The notes: a model not told the origin generated them from the sequence alone. 64,000 nucleotides of DNA from Streptomyces sp. PH10-H1 (GCF_030063355.1 NZ_JASISZ010000051.1:1-64000), one strand, 5' to 3'. Counted from the stretch's first letter, positions 18,253 to 31,894 are shown. Program-made: numbers and translations.

Positions 18253-18797
18253 GAGGCGCTCCGCAGCATTCCGCCGAGCATGAGCTCCGAGACCATGCGG
18301 GCCGCATCGTTCCGTGCCATACGACCATCCTGGACGCACCAGCCCGAGGCCGCGATCAGGGCGTACAGCGCCTCGCCCAGCCAGGTCGGCGTGAGGTCGT
18401 ACCGGAACAGCCCCTGCTCCTGGCCGCGCCGGAACAGCGCGCTGACCCGTTCGTCCACCCGCGCCCAGCCCTCGTTGACCTCCGGCAGGTCGTAGAGCTG
18501 GTTCTCCCCGTAGAGGAACGCCAGGAAGCCGGAGACGGGCATGGCCTCGTCGATCAGGCGGCGCACCGCCTCGACCGGGTCGCCCTCCTCTATGCGGGCG
18601 GCGTCCAGCCTCTCGTCCATCTGCGCGATCCCGAGCAGGCCGAGGGCCCGGACGAGGGCATCCCGGCCGGGGAAGTGCCGGTGGAGCGTGGCGCGGCTGA
18701 TGCCGGCCGCCTTGGCGATGTCGTCCATGGAGGCGGTGGCCCGGCGGGTCAGCAGGTCCGCGGCGTCGCGCAGCACCTGTTCACGATCGAAACTCAT
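18249..18797 (-). CDS. TetR-family repressor of the adjacent exporter
   Basis: A 182-aa regulator with an N-terminal helix-turn-helix (ATASMDDIAKAAGISRATLHRHF, shown here in two parts by residues about 20-45) and a C-terminal ligand-binding domain. ATG 18797 is chosen over an upstream GTG because the domain begins here. No ribosome site is visible and TATATT lies about 10 nt upstream, so the mRNA may be leaderless. A palindromic operator lies between the likely -35 and -10 boxes, which fits self-repression. Confidence 0.88.
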   Translation of the reverse strand: MSFDREQVLRDAADLLTRRATASMDDIAKAAGISRATLHRHFPGRDALVRALGLLGIAQMDERLDAARIEEGDPVEAVRRLIDEAMPVSGFLAFLYGENQLYDLPEVNEGWARVDERVSALFRRGQEQGLFRYDLTPTWLGEALYALIAASGWCVQDGRMARNDAARMVSELMLGGMLRSAS

Positions 18798-18815
18798 GAG
18801 ACAAATATAGTGCAC

Positions 18816-18835
18816 ATGCGACACCGTTGTCTCAT
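18816..18835 (-). promoter_or_regulatory. candidate TetR operator and promoter
   Basis: On the plus strand ATGCGACACCGTTGTCTCAT is a 20-bp imperfect palindrome with only one mismatched pair. A second half-site (CATGAGACAA, 18795-18804) covers the start codon and is the exact inverse of TTGTCTCATG at 18827-18836. On the minus strand the order is GAGACA (-35-like), operator, TATATT (-10-like), start codon. Confidence 0.6.
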
Positions 18836-18897
18836 GTGAAAGCAGTGCGTCGTGAGCTGATCAGCTCATCGGCCAGGCCACCGGACCGCCGGGCGGC

Positions 18898-20499
<1,602 letters not shown>

Positions 20500-20530
20500 T
20501 CAGGGGAGGAACCCCGCCGCAGGCGCGGCG

Positions 20531-21730
20531 TCAGCCCTGCTGGAGGTCGCGCTTGGCGGCGATCTTGCTGGACATGCCGAAGATCTCGATGAAGCCCTTG
20601 GACAGCGACTGGTCGAACGTGTCACCCGTGTCGTACGTCGCGAGGTTGAAGTCGTACAGCGACTCCTCGGACCGCCGGCCCGTGACGACGGCCCGGCCGC
20701 CGTGCAGGGTCATCCGGATGTCGCCGGAGACGTGCTCGTTGGCCTCGGCGATGAAGCCGTCCAGAGCCCGCTTGAGCGGGGAGAACCACATGCCGTCGTA
20801 GACCAGCTCGGCCCACCGCTGCTCGACCTGCCGCTTGTACCGGGCGAGTTCACGCTCGACGGTGACGGCTTCGAGCTCCTGGTGCGCGGTGATCAGGGCG
20901 ATGGCGCCGGGCGCCTCGTAGATCTCCCGGGACTTGATGCCGACGAGCCGGTCCTCGACCATGTCGAGCCGGCCGATGCCCTGGGCGCCGGCCCGGACGT
21001 TCAGCTGCTGGATGGCCTCCAGGACGGAGACGGGCTTGCCGTCGAGGGCGACCGGGACACCCTGCTGGAAGGTGATGATGACCTCGTCGGCTTCCCGGGG
21101 GATCGCCGGGTCCTGGGTGTACTCGTACACGTCCTCGATCGGAGCGTTCCAGATGTCCTCCAGGAAGCCGGTCTCGACGGCGCGGCCGAAGACGTTGGCG
21201 TCGATGGAGTACGGCGACTTCTTGGTGGTCGCGATCGGGAGGTTCTTCGACTCGCAGAACGCGATCGCCTTGTCCCGGGTCATCGCGTAGTCGCGGACCG
21301 GCGCGATGCAGGTGAGGTCGGGGGCGAGGGAGGAGATGCCCGCCTCGAAGCGGACCTGGTCGTTGCCCTTGCCGGTGCAGCCGTGGGCGACGACGCTGGC
21401 GCCGTGCTTCCTGGCGGCGGCGACCAGGTGCTTGACGATGGTCGGCCGGGAGAGGGCGGAGACCAGCGGGTACCGGTCCATGTACAGGGCGTTGGCCTTG
21501 ATCGCCGGGAGGCAGTACTCGTCGGCGAACTCGTCCTTCGCGTCCGCGACCTCGGCCTCGACCGCACCGCAGGCGATCGCCCGCTTGCGGATGACGTCCA
21601 GGTCCTCGCCGCCCTGGCCGACGTCGACCGCGACGGCGATGACCTCGGCGCCGGTCTCCTCGGCGATCCAGCCGATGGCGACAGAGGTGTCCAGGCCACC
21701 GGAGTAGGCGAGTACGACGCGCTCAGTCAC
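20531..21730 (-). CDS. argG: argininosuccinate synthase
   Basis: A 399-aa enzyme that joins citrulline and aspartate using ATP. The PP-loop motif [14 protein letters not shown] lies at the N terminus, with [14 protein letters not shown] and the conserved [13 protein letters not shown] later on. GTG 21730 has AAGGAG 6 nt upstream; the long frame before it is non-coding leader. An ARG-box-like site lies about 30 bp upstream. Confidence 0.96.
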   Translation of the reverse strand: MTERVVLAYSGGLDTSVAIGWIAEETGAEVIAVAVDVGQGGEDLDVIRKRAIACGAVEAEVADAKDEFADEYCLPAIKANALYMDRYPLVSALSRPTIVKHLVAAARKHGASVVAHGCTGKGNDQVRFEAGISSLAPDLTCIAPVRDYAMTRDKAIAFCESKNLPIATTKKSPYSIDANVFGRAVETGFLEDIWNAPIEDVYEYTQDPAIPREADEVIITFQQGVPVALDGKPVSVLEAIQQLNVRAGAQGIGRLDMVEDRLVGIKSREIYEAPGAIALITAHQELEAVTVERELARYKRQVEQRWAELVYDGMWFSPLKRALDGFIAEANEHVSGDIRMTLHGGRAVVTGRRSEESLYDFNLATYDTGDTFDQSLSKGFIEIFGMSSKIAAKRDLQQG

Positions 21731-21756
21731 GGGGTTCTCCTTACAGTGCAAACGCT

Positions 21757-21776
21757 GACAGGTATAAGTATGCACT
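21757..21776 (-). promoter_or_regulatory. candidate ARG box upstream of argG
   Basis: The AT-rich imperfect palindrome around GTATAAGTATGC (21762-21773) is unusual in this GC-rich DNA and sits about 30-45 bp before the argG start, where ArgR-arginine would block transcription. The match to the Streptomyces ARG box is by eye only. Confidence 0.45.
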
Positions 21777-21834
21777 GCACCGCATGTTTCGTCAAAGGGG
21801 AAGTCCGACGGGTTTCGGCACCCCCCGGAAACGA

Positions 21835-21868
21835 CGCCAGGGGCCCCCACGGATGGGGGCCCCTGGCG
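21835..21868 (-). terminator. perfect 15-bp terminator hairpin after argR
   Basis: CGCCAGGGGCCCCCA pairs perfectly with TGGGGGCCCCTGGCG around a CGGA tetraloop. It lies 68 bp after the argR stop and should end the argCJBDR transcript before argG. Confidence 0.85.
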
Positions 21869-21936
21869 GGGTGGTGCGGACGGTCGGGTGTCGCGGGCGC
21901 TGCGTACGTCGCGGGCGCTGCGCACGTCGGGAGCGC

Positions 21937-22479
21937 TCAGCTCTGGCGGGGCGGGTGGTCGCCCGCCGCGAGGCGGAGCAGGTGGTCGGCCAGGGCCTGG
22001 CCGCCGACGGGATCACGGCTGATGAGCATGAGGGTGTCGTCGCCCGCGATGGTGCCGAGGATGTCGTGCACCTCGGCCTGGTCGATCGCTGAGGCCAGGA
22101 ACTGGGCGGCCCCCGGCGGGGTGCGCAGAACGACCAGATTGGCGGAGGCCTCGGCCGAGATGAGCAGCTCGCCGGCCAGCCGGGCCATCCGCTCCTCCTT
22201 GACCGACTCCCCCAGCGGGGCCTGCGGGGTGCGGAAGCCGCCCTCGGACGGTACGGCGTAGATCAGCTCGCCGCCGGCATTGCGGATCTTGACCGCGCCC
22301 AGCTCGTCCAGGTCGCGCGAGAGCGTCGCCTGCGTGACGCTCAGCCCGTCGTCGGAGAGCATCTTCGCGAGCTGGCTCTGCGACCGCACCGGCTGCCGGT
22401 TGAGGATGTCCACGATCCGGCGGTGGCGTGCGGTGCGGGTCTGCGGTACGGCCTGGCCGACGTGCTGCGCCTCGGTCAT
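21937..22479 (-). CDS. argR: arginine repressor
   Basis: A 180-aa ArgR. The N-terminal winged helix ([20 protein letters not shown], then [14 protein letters not shown]) binds ARG boxes, and the C-terminal domain ([32 protein letters not shown]) hexamerises and binds arginine. ATG 22479 gives the usual MTEAQ N terminus; an ATG at 22500 overlapping the argD stop is an alternative. As the last gene of the operon it provides autoregulation of arginine synthesis. Confidence 0.95.
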   Translation of the reverse strand: MTEAQHVGQAVPQTRTARHRRIVDILNRQPVRSQSQLAKMLSDDGLSVTQATLSRDLDELGAVKIRNAGGELIYAVPSEGGFRTPQAPLGESVKEERMARLAGELLISAEASANLVVLRTPPGAAQFLASAIDQAEVHDILGTIAGDDTLMLISRDPVGGQALADHLLRLAAGDHPPRQS

Positions 22480-22496
22480 CGTCGCATTTCTCCGGA

Positions 22497-23723
22497 TCAT
22501 TGGTCCCCGTGTACCGCGTCGAGGACGGCGGGGAGAGCCTGGAGGAACGCCTCCACCTCGTCGTCACCGACGATCAGCGGAGGAGCGAGCCGCACCGTGT
22601 CGGGCACGGCCGCGTTCACCAGGAGTCCGGCGTCCTGAGCCGCTTGTTGCACCTGCGGTGCGAGCGGCTCCGTAAGAACGATACCCAGCAGGAGCCCCGC
22701 ACCGCGCACATGATCGACCAACGGGTGCCCGAGCGCCTCGATCCCGTGGCGCAGCCTGTCGCCCTGCCGCTTGACGTTGTCGAGAATCCCGTCGGCCGCG
22801 ATGGTGTCGAGTACGGCGAGCGCGGCGGCGCAGGCGACCGGGTTTCCGCCGAAGGTGGTGCCGTGCTGCCCCGGGGTGAGCAGGTCGGCCGCCGGGCCGA
22901 AGGCGATGGTCGCGCCGATGGGCAGACCGCCGCCGAGGCCCTTGGCCAGGGTGACGACATCGGGCTCGACGCCCTGCGCCTGGTGCTCGAACCAGTGGCC
23001 GGTCCTGCCGATGCCGGTCTGCACCTCGTCCAGGACGAGGAGGGTGCCAGTGGCGCTGGTGATCTCCCGGGCCGCCCGGAGGTAGCCGGCGGGCGGCACG
23101 ATGACGCCGTTCTCGCCCTGGATGGGCTCGATGATGACGAGCGCGGTGTCGGTGGTGACGGCGGCGCGCAAGGCGGCCGCGTCGCCGAACGGCACATGGG
23201 TGACGTCACCGGGCAGCGGGTGGAACGCCTCGCGCTTCTTCGGCTGGCCGGTGAGCGCGAGGGAGCCGATGGTGCGGCCGTGGAAGGCGCCCGAGGTGGC
23301 GACCATGTGCGTGCGGCCGGTCAGCCGGCCGATCTTGAAGGCGGCCTCCACCGCCTCCGCGCCGGAGTTGGAGAAGAACACCCGGCCGGTGCGGCCGAAG
23401 AGCTGGAGCAGCCGCTCCGCGACGGCCACCGGGGGTTCGGCGATGAAGAGGTTCGAGACGTGGCCGAGCGTGCCGATCTGCTCGGAGACCGCCCTGACCA
23501 CGGCTGGGTGGCCGGTGCCGAGACTGTTGACCGCGATGCCGCCGATGAAGTCGAGATAGACCTTCCCGTCGGCGTCCCAGAACTTCATGCCCTCGCCGCG
23601 GACCAGCGGGACACGCGGGGTGCCGTAGTTGTCCATCAGCGAGCCCTGCCACCGCCGCGTCAGTTCCTGGTTGCCGGTGGGCTGATTGCCGGTGGCCTGG
23701 TTGCCGGCGTTCTGATTGCTCAT
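22497..23723 (-). CDS. argD: acetylornithine aminotransferase
   Basis: A 408-aa class III PLP transaminase that converts N-acetylglutamate semialdehyde to N-acetylornithine. Motifs include [32 protein letters not shown] and the PLP-lysine segment [15 protein letters not shown]. The N terminus has a short Asn/Gln/Thr/Gly-rich repeat ([12 protein letters not shown]) not needed for the fold. The start overlaps the argB stop by four bases. Confidence 0.95.
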   Translation of the reverse strand: MSNQNAGNQATGNQPTGNQELTRRWQGSLMDNYGTPRVPLVRGEGMKFWDADGKVYLDFIGGIAVNSLGTGHPAVVRAVSEQIGTLGHVSNLFIAEPPVAVAERLLQLFGRTGRVFFSNSGAEAVEAAFKIGRLTGRTHMVATSGAFHGRTIGSLALTGQPKKREAFHPLPGDVTHVPFGDAAALRAAVTTDTALVIIEPIQGENGVIVPPAGYLRAAREITSATGTLLVLDEVQTGIGRTGHWFEHQAQGVEPDVVTLAKGLGGGLPIGATIAFGPAADLLTPGQHGTTFGGNPVACAAALAVLDTIAADGILDNVKRQGDRLRHGIEALGHPLVDHVRGAGLLLGIVLTEPLAPQVQQAAQDAGLLVNAAVPDTVRLAPPLIVGDDEVEAFLQALPAVLDAVHGDQ

Positions 23724-24624
23724 GACCCATCCCCCTGCGCGTCCGGCACGATCATCGTGCCGATGCCGTCGTCCGTGAACACTTCGAGGAGCATCGAGTG
23801 CGGCACCCGGCCGTCGATGATCCGTGCGCTGCCGACGCCGTTCCGCACCGCGTGCAGGCAGCCCTCCATCTTGGGCACCATGCCGCTGGCGAGCCCGGGC
23901 AACAGCTTCTCCAGTTCGCCCGCGGTGAGCTGACTGATCACGTCCTCGCTGGACGGCCAGTCGGCGTACAACCCCTCGACGTCGGTGAGGACCACCAGGA
24001 CCTCGGCGCCCAGCGCCGAGGCGAGCGCGGCGGCGGCGGTGTCGGCGTTGATGTTGTAGACATGCCCGTCCTCGCCACGGGCGATGGACGAGACGACCGG
24101 GATCCGGCCGTCGTCCAGCAGCGCCTGGATGGCGCCGGGGTCCACATGGGTGATCTCGCCGACGAGGCCGATGTCCACCGGCTCGCCGTCGACGATCGCG
24201 TGCCGCTTGACCGCCGTCATGGTGTGGGCGTCCTCGCCGGTCATTCCGACCGCGAACGGGCCGTGCTCGTTGAGCAGCCCGACCAGCTGCCGCTGGACCT
24301 GGCCGGCGAGCACCATCCGGACGACATCCATCGTCTCGGGAGTGGTCACCCGCAGGCCCGCGGTGAAGGACGACGCGATGCCGAGCCGGTCGAGCTGTGC
24401 GCTGATCTGGGGTCCGCCGCCGTGCACCACGACGGGCTTGAGGCCTGCGTGCCGCAGGAAGACGACGTCCTGGGCGAAGGCCGCCTTCAGCTCCTCGTCG
24501 ACCATGGCGTTGCCGCCGAACTTGATGACGACGGTCTTGCCGTTGAACCGGGTGAGCCACGGCAGCGCCTCGATGAGGATGCGGGCCTTGGGAAGCGCGG
24601 TGTGATTGCGCGCGGTGGGGTTGG

Positions 24625-24628
<4 letters not shown>
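23720..24628 (-). CDS. argB: acetylglutamate kinase
   Basis: A 302-aa amino-acid kinase that phosphorylates N-acetylglutamate, usually the arginine-inhibited step. Signatures are [35 protein letters not shown] and GMVPKMEGC. It overlaps both neighbours by four bases (argJ stop and argD start). Confidence 0.96.
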
Positions 24629-26857
<2,229 letters not shown>

Positions 26858-26878
26858 ATTCCCTGGCGGGGACCTGCC

Positions 26879-26883
26879 CTGGG
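26879..26883. repeat. 5-bp target-site duplication, left copy (CTGGG)
   Basis: CTGGG directly precedes the TGTGAC terminus of the element and is repeated exactly at 53801-53805 after the other terminus. Five-bp duplications are the hallmark of Tn7-like transposition. Confidence 0.9.
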
Positions 26884-26991
26884 TGTGACTGAGAACTTTA
26901 GTTGGCGAATCATGGTCTGAGATGCGGAGGTCAGGAGCGTGTGGAGAATTCTTGTTGGCGGATCTTGAGAGGGATAGATGGCGGATCATGA
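26884..26991 (+). repeat. left transposon end with three TnsB-like sites
   Basis: Three 15-bp repeats lie at 26901-26915 (GTTGGCGAATCATGG), 26954-26968 (GTTGGCGGATCTTGA) and 26977-26991 (GATGGCGGATCATGA). Spacing is 53 and 23 bp. Multiple, unevenly spaced transposase sites on one side are typical of Tn7-like left ends. Confidence 0.8.
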
Positions 26992-27282
26992 TGGTGGACG
27001 TTCACTGTGCGTGAGTATCGTGTGAGGCGGTCCAACATCAGCAGGAGTGGCTGGAGGGACTTGGACCAGCACCTACTCGATGCTGGCGATTGGGCTACAG
27101 ATGAAAGCCGATGCGCTCCGGGTTCTGGCACAGATCTTGGGGAGCGGTCGCGGAGGTGACCGCGGTCTTCGATTGCGGAGGTCCGGGTCCGAGTGAGACC
27201 GCGTACGCCCCACCGTCCGACAGGCGGGAGTGACGCTCCATCACGTCCGCGGCTATCCCCTCAGGAGCCGACTGTGGCCTGT

Positions 27283-27672
27283 GACGGTGCTGGTCATGCA
27301 GGCCGACGCATCGTTCTGGAACTCGCAGGTGTTCGACGGAATCGACGACGTGGACGTCGAGGCAGTGACCGCCGTCTTCAGCACAGTCGACGTGGTGGCG
27401 AAGGGCCGGGCGGCCAGAGCGGCGTGTCCTGACTGCGGCTGCTGGTCGGACCGCCTGCACGACTCCGACCAGCGCAGACTGAAGGATCTGCCGCTCGGTG
27501 GGCAGAGCGTCCTGATTCATCTGCCGGCGTTTCCTCTGCGGCACAAGGGATTGCCCGCGTCGTACTTTCGTCGAGCCCTTCGCGCAGCTGACCGCCCCGT
27601 ACGCGCGCTTCACCACGCGGCTCAACCACGTCCTGGAGCATGTCGGGCTCGCTCCCGGCCTCCGGGCCCGGC
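27283..27672 (+). pseudogene. ISL3-family transposase fragment, frameshifted
   Basis: The zinc-finger-containing N terminus is recognisable (GIDDVDVEAVTAVF, then CPDCGCWSDRLHDSDQRRLK and LPLGGQSVLIHL). Around 27545 the reading frame shifts and continues as RTFVEPFAQLTAPYARFTTR LNHVLEHVGL in another frame, which fits the next part of ISL3 transposases. The catalytic DDE region is absent. Confidence 0.6.
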
Positions 27673-27683
27673 ATGACTTATCG

Positions 27684-27777
27684 CCCAGAGCCTGGCCAAA
27701 ATCTTCTCCCAGGTGCCGTCGACGTCGACCGCCCATCTACCCAGGCGCTTGTGGGAGGCCTGGAAAGAACCCCGGCG
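27684..27777 (-). pseudogene. IS5-like transposase fragment
   Basis: About 30 codons reading SHKRLGRWAVDVDGTWEKIL resemble the N-terminal region of IS5-family transposases (consensus near CHKRLRRW..DGTWERIL). Nothing else of the gene remains. With the ISL3 piece it shows this margin has taken repeated insertions. Confidence 0.4.
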
Positions 27778-27848
27778 CTGAGCGACCGGCGGTTGTTGGG
27801 AGGCCACCATGCCCAACAGGATCTCTGATCGACGTAATGTTTCCAGGT

Positions 27849-28709
27849 CTACGGCGGGGAAACTGCCTGTGCTATTCGCTCTGCAACGAAGGGATCAGCG
27901 AGATAGCCAGCAATACCGTGGCGGTTCTCCCGCGGATTCTGGATATCGCTGAGATTCTCTACCTTGGCAGGGAAGTGGTCACGCTCGAGCCGGGGAAACA
28001 GCGCAACTGGATCTCGCACATCGGAAGCGTTCAGCCAGTGCCGCACACCATGGGGTCTTGCCAAGGGACGCGGGAGGTGCCTCTTGATGGACGAGAGGCC
28101 CAGCGGGGAGCCTAGCGTGACAAGTAGTGGCACTGTAGTCGACGGCCGGGGTTTCGTGAGCGCCCAGTAGGCCACGACAGACCCGAGGGAATGTCCTACC
28201 ACCACGGTCGGCCCATTCCCTAGGTCGTCAACCACCAACTGGTTGATCTTGTTGCGGATACCTTCCCAGAGCAGGTAGGCGTGCACATCTGGCGTAAATT
28301 GGCGAATGAACTCATCACCAATGAAAGGGAAGCGTCTGGCTAGGACCCGCCCTAGAGCTAGGACATACCGCGAGTCTTTCACCCCTCGTTCCAGGACCTG
28401 ACTGTCTCCAGCCAGCTCAGCAAGAACGTCCCCTTCCGTGATGTCCGCTCGATCAGCAATATCCTCGAGGAGTTGCGCTTCAAACGAATCAAAGGGATCG
28501 TCAGCACCTCGAGTGAGCGCAGTTCCCGGAGTGGCCTTGATCTCCTCGTCGAGGATTTTTCCATAGAAGGGAACTCTGACGTCGAGCGGGTCTGGAAGTT
28601 CCACCCAGGCGGCTTCGCAGCCTTCCTTCAGCGCTTTCATCCAAGCGGCTTTTTGCTCTTCCTCACTGGAGACTTCTTGGCCTCTGCCATGCACGAAGAC
28701 CAATCTCAT
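27849..28709 (-). CDS. alpha/beta hydrolase linked to the caspase-like gene
   Basis: A 286-aa protein beginning MRLVFVHGRGQE, where HGRG is the oxyanion-loop position of alpha/beta hydrolases. The nucleophile elbow is VVVGHSLGSVVAYWAL (Ser about residue 174). A late Asp in DVRDPVALF and His in ENRHGIAGY could complete the triad. There is no signal peptide, so it is cytoplasmic, possibly a lipase or esterase. It lies 81 bp downstream of the caspase-like gene in the same orientation, which suggests an operon. Base composition is less GC-rich than the chromosome. Its substrate is unknown. Confidence 0.75.
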   Translation of the reverse strand: MRLVFVHGRGQEVSSEEEQKAAWMKALKEGCEAAWVELPDPLDVRVPFYGKILDEEIKATPGTALTRGADDPFDSFEAQLLEDIADRADITEGDVLAELAGDSQVLERGVKDSRYVLALGRVLARRFPFIGDEFIRQFTPDVHAYLLWEGIRNKINQLVVDDLGNGPTVVVGHSLGSVVAYWALTKPRPSTTVPLLVTLGSPLGLSSIKRHLPRPLARPHGVRHWLNASDVRDPVALFPRLERDHFPAKVENLSDIQNPRENRHGIAGYLADPFVAERIAQAVSPP

Positions 28710-28790
28710 CTCATCTCATCTCCTATGTCCGAACGGCCGGTGCGGCTCCGACGGAGACTGTCCGATGATCGTCCTTACGGATATACGTGA

Positions 28791-30536
28791 TCAAGGATCC
28801 CCGAGTAGTAGATTCTTCCGCGTCTTTGCGGAGGGCTGGAATAGTGTCGTCCAATACGCAGGAGCGAGATGACTTCGCACCATGCGTGCCAATGACCTTC
28901 CTCCACCCCGTGCGTCTTCAAGGACTGTCCAACCGCGCGTGGCTAGCGGGTATCCCGGTACGACGTCACTTTCCGTTGGGACGGCGCGATCTGCTATTAG
29001 CGCCACATCAAAAGGCACCGGTAGCTTGCGCTCCCGCAAACGGTGAAGTAGATGGCGGATCTCTTTAAATCCTCCAGCGCTGTCTAGCGAATGAGCCAAA
29101 AGGACAGCCAGAACTGGATCAAAATCCCTTTCGATAGATTGACTAATCGTGTTGTTATCGTTGGGTGACAGTGCTCCCCACCGGGCGCGCGCCGTCATCC
29201 AAGCAACCAATTCCATATCTGTGGTGCCATCAGCATTGAGATAGGCCAAGTGCTGAACTCCCCTACCGTCTACCCTCATTGCAGTGGTATATCCCGGCAG
29301 GACAGCAGTGGCCGACCAGAGGGGACGGTTCGTCCAGGAGTGGTTGAGATACACAAGTGCCGGCCCGGAGAAATTTTCCTCCCAGCGACGTATATGCCAA
29401 CCCCCACTTCCGTCACGAAACATGCGACGAGCGACAGGCTCTGCCGTCATAGGCTGCGGAGTAAGCTCTATGTACAGATAGTTGTTACCCTTTGGGGAGT
29501 TATTTGCTTCAGAGTGGGCATCGAACACCGATAGAGCCACACCCCCCGCTACCTGACTGGCTCCTTGCCGGGTAGCTTGCAGGTTGTCCCTGAATTCCTT
29601 GGAAAGCTCCGGATCCTTGCTGTTTGGGGGGGTAAGGCCCCGTTCGCCGCCTTCCCCGGGGGCGCTCGGTGAGGGCTCCGCAGGGTCAGGCTCCGGTGGT
29701 GCCGCAGAGTCAGGCTCCGGTGGTGGGGGTGGAGGGAATATTCCCTTATCGACCCATGCCATCACGTTCGGCGTCCACTCGGAGCTGCGCCGGGAAGACG
29801 GTTGTTGATCTCGACCAAGAGTCCTCCAGGAATAGTCCGGCACCTCACGGTCGAGGTACTTTTCAAGCGGACTTGAGACTACGGCTCGCTTTGCCTTGGC
29901 ACCGCATTCAGGGGTGCGGATGATCGCCGCGGACGCTCCACCTTCCAAGGCGGCCAGCAGACAGTCAGAATAGACGCCGAGAGTGCAGGGGGCGTCTGAG
30001 CCCTCACACGCCACCTTCCCGGGGAACGTAGCGTAGAACTCGTCAAGTTGAGTGCGCTGCGGTTCCTCATCCTCGGCGGGTCGCGGAAAGATGGGCAGGG
30101 GGTTGAAGGGGCGCTCCGGAGGGGTTCGGCATGCATCGGAGAAGAAGGCTACGTGAGGAATGTGAGAGTAGTGCAGTGCCCGCCCCAGGCTCAATAGCAC
30201 GTCGACGGCTTCACCATCTCGAGTAGCGGCTTCAGTCAGCAACCAGATCGGCACTGCGGGGCCAGGGTCCACCCCATGACCGGCGAAATAGATGAACAAG
30301 CGATCGACATCGCCCTGGTTCTGCGCCCGCTTTACTACGCTATGCACCTCGCGCTCGATGTCACGGAGCTGGATCGGCCGCCTGCCCTCATCAATAAATT
30401 TCCTGACACGATCAAATTTTTGCGACTTTGCCCAAGCCGCGAAGCGGCGCGCACCGCGTCGGGCAGCAGGAAGCTCGTCAAGCTTCATGCCGGGCACCCA
30501 CCCGACCCCAATCGCGATCGCAGCCTGCACTGCCAT
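28791..30536 (-). CDS. caspase-like (C14 family) protease with C-terminal extension
   Basis: A 581-aa protein. Residues about 1-230 are a caspase/metacaspase-like domain: AAIAIGVGWVPGM at the first strand, the catalytic His in IYFAGHG (about residue 84) and the catalytic Cys in FFSDACRT (about residue 135). A Pro/Glu/Ser-rich linker (about 270-310) follows, then about 270 residues I do not recognise, perhaps a sensor domain. ATG 30536 is chosen because it immediately precedes the domain and GAGAGG lies upstream. In bacteria such proteases often act in abortive-infection systems; here the downstream hydrolase could be partner, substrate or second effector. Confidence 0.8.
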   Translation of the reverse strand: MAVQAAIAIGVGWVPGMKLDELPAARRGARRFAAWAKSQKFDRVRKFIDEGRRPIQLRDIEREVHSVVKRAQNQGDVDRLFIYFAGHGVDPGPAVPIWLLTEAATRDGEAVDVLLSLGRALHYSHIPHVAFFSDACRTPPERPFNPLPIFPRPAEDEEPQRTQLDEFYATFPGKVACEGSDAPCTLGVYSDCLLAALEGGASAAIIRTPECGAKAKRAVVSSPLEKYLDREVPDYSWRTLGRDQQPSSRRSSEWTPNVMAWVDKGIFPPPPPPEPDSAAPPEPDPAEPSPSAPGEGGERGLTPPNSKDPELSKEFRDNLQATRQGASQVAGGVALSVFDAHSEANNSPKGNNYLYIELTPQPMTAEPVARRMFRDGSGGWHIRRWEENFSGPALVYLNHSWTNRPLWSATAVLPGYTTAMRVDGRGVQHLAYLNADGTTDMELVAWMTARARWGALSPNDNNTISQSIERDFDPVLAVLLAHSLDSAGGFKEIRHLLHRLRERKLPVPFDVALIADRAVPTESDVVPGYPLATRGWTVLEDARGGGRSLARMVRSHLAPAYWTTLFQPSAKTRKNLLLGDP

Positions 30537-30816
30537 GAACGACCTCTCTTCCCCGTCCCCTCCAGCGTCCCTGTGCCCCCTCCACCAGGCAACCGGAGGA
30601 GTCGGCTGCTGCGCATGCCTCATGCTGCGATACCGCGCATCCGGCCTTGGGCCTTCCCCCGTGACGGTGGTACAAGCCCTGGCCGAAGCCGGTATTCAAC
30701 CTCGGTCCCAGCAACCCCGGTTGCCGTGCTCGATGACCAAGTGAACTCCAACGCCGACCGGTTTGATGGCCACACGACTCCTTCACGCAGGCGCTACGCG
30801 GGGGCATGATCAGCGG

Positions 30817-31230
30817 TCACCAGCCGTGGATGGAGAAGGGCTCGCCCTTGAAGTAGCGGGCGATCCCGTAGGCGTTGTACGGGACGGTATGCGCGGGTAG
30901 CTGATCGGGCCGGTGCCAACTGAGGCCCGCGCACTTGTGGGGCTCGGCGTTGACCGGCTCTCCCTGCCAGTGCTTGGCGGCGAAGAACCAGCCCACACGG
31001 GCTTCACCTTCAGGGTTGCGCATGTGCATCACATGGACGGGCTGGATCTCCTGCGGTTGCAGGGTGATGCCGACTTCTTCGCGGGCCTCGCGGATCATCC
31101 CACTGATGACGTCCTCGCCTGCGTCGACCTTCCCGGAGGGGAGATTGAGCTGGCCGTCGGCGTGGGCGGTGGTGTGAGCGGTCACGGATATACCCACGAT
31201 CGTGGTCTCCAGCGTCACCGAATTCCCCAC
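30817..31230 (-). CDS. NUDIX hydrolase with shortened N terminus
   Basis: A 137-aa protein with a complete NUDIX box: GKVDAGEDVISGMIREAREE followed by VGI, matching GX5EX7REUXEEXGU. Before the box, the usual first two beta strands are replaced by an unrelated-looking 20 residues, although AHADGQLNLPSG is normal. It may be an N-terminally damaged gene that reuses a GTG start. A separate N-terminal NUDIX fragment lies just upstream. Substrate unknown. Confidence 0.55.
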   Translation of the reverse strand: MGNSVTLETTIVGISVTAHTTAHADGQLNLPSGKVDAGEDVISGMIREAREEVGITLQPQEIQPVHVMHMRNPEGEARVGWFFAAKHWQGEPVNAEPHKCAGLSWHRPDQLPAHTVPYNAYGIARYFKGEPFSIHGW

Positions 31231-31403
31231 CTCGTAGAGGTCGTTGACGGGCCGCCCGACCCCTGAGTTTGGGGCTGGACAGTGCCCTCAAGGGCGCCTT
31301 TGGCGGCGCTCCGCGCTGGGCATGCGCCCACCCTTGACCGCCCTGACCAGCCCTGATGATCGGCAGCTATCGAGCGGCCCGAGAACCCTGGCGCCGGTGG
31401 GGT

Positions 31404-31592
31404 TCATGGAGCAGCGCCTCCGTCCGCATGGGGACGAAGGCGCCACCTCCGCGATGTCCCTGGCCCATTCCGTGACGTTCCAGATGGGGAATACCGTGAC
31501 CGTTCACAGGTGGCGACTCGCTTTGCGAGGAGAACCTGTCCGTCCCGCTCCAGGATGATCATGACGTCGATGACGGTGCGGTGTGCAGCCAC
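31404..31592 (-). pseudogene. NUDIX N-terminal fragment
   Basis: The start MAAHRTVIDVMIILERDGQV then LLAKRVAT is a normal NUDIX N terminus, but the frame soon turns into Arg/Pro-rich sequence with no NUDIX box. This may be the lost 5' part of the NUDIX gene downstream, split by rearrangement. Confidence 0.5.
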
Positions 31593-31894
31593 GGGAAAGC
31601 CCTCCGGAAGTGCGAGTGCGCGGGGGACTCTAGCGGTGGCGGGTCAGGCAGCGCAGAGGCCCAGTTCTTAACCCGTTGGGCGATCCACTGGACACGGTCG
31701 GTGGTCGTCAATCCCAGGGGAAGGTCGAGTAGACGCACGCCGCTGTCGGCGCATGCGGTGTGCACGGCGCGGTCCGAATCCTCTTGAAGGGTTAGGACCT
31801 TGTCGCGGAAGCGGTCGTCTCCCGCCTGCTGGTCAAGTCGGTCGCGACAGTAGACGACCAGGTCGTATGCCTGGGGCATCCAGGCGCCGCACAT
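31559..31894 (-). pseudogene. C-terminal fragment of a kinase-like ATPase
   Basis: A 111-aa frame (YDLVVYCRDRLDQQAGDDRF, VRLLDLPLGLTTTDRVQWI) resembles the C-terminal half of AAA_28-type nucleotide kinases, which in actinobacteria often sit beside NUDIX genes. The Walker A half is missing. The family call is tentative. Confidence 0.35.
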
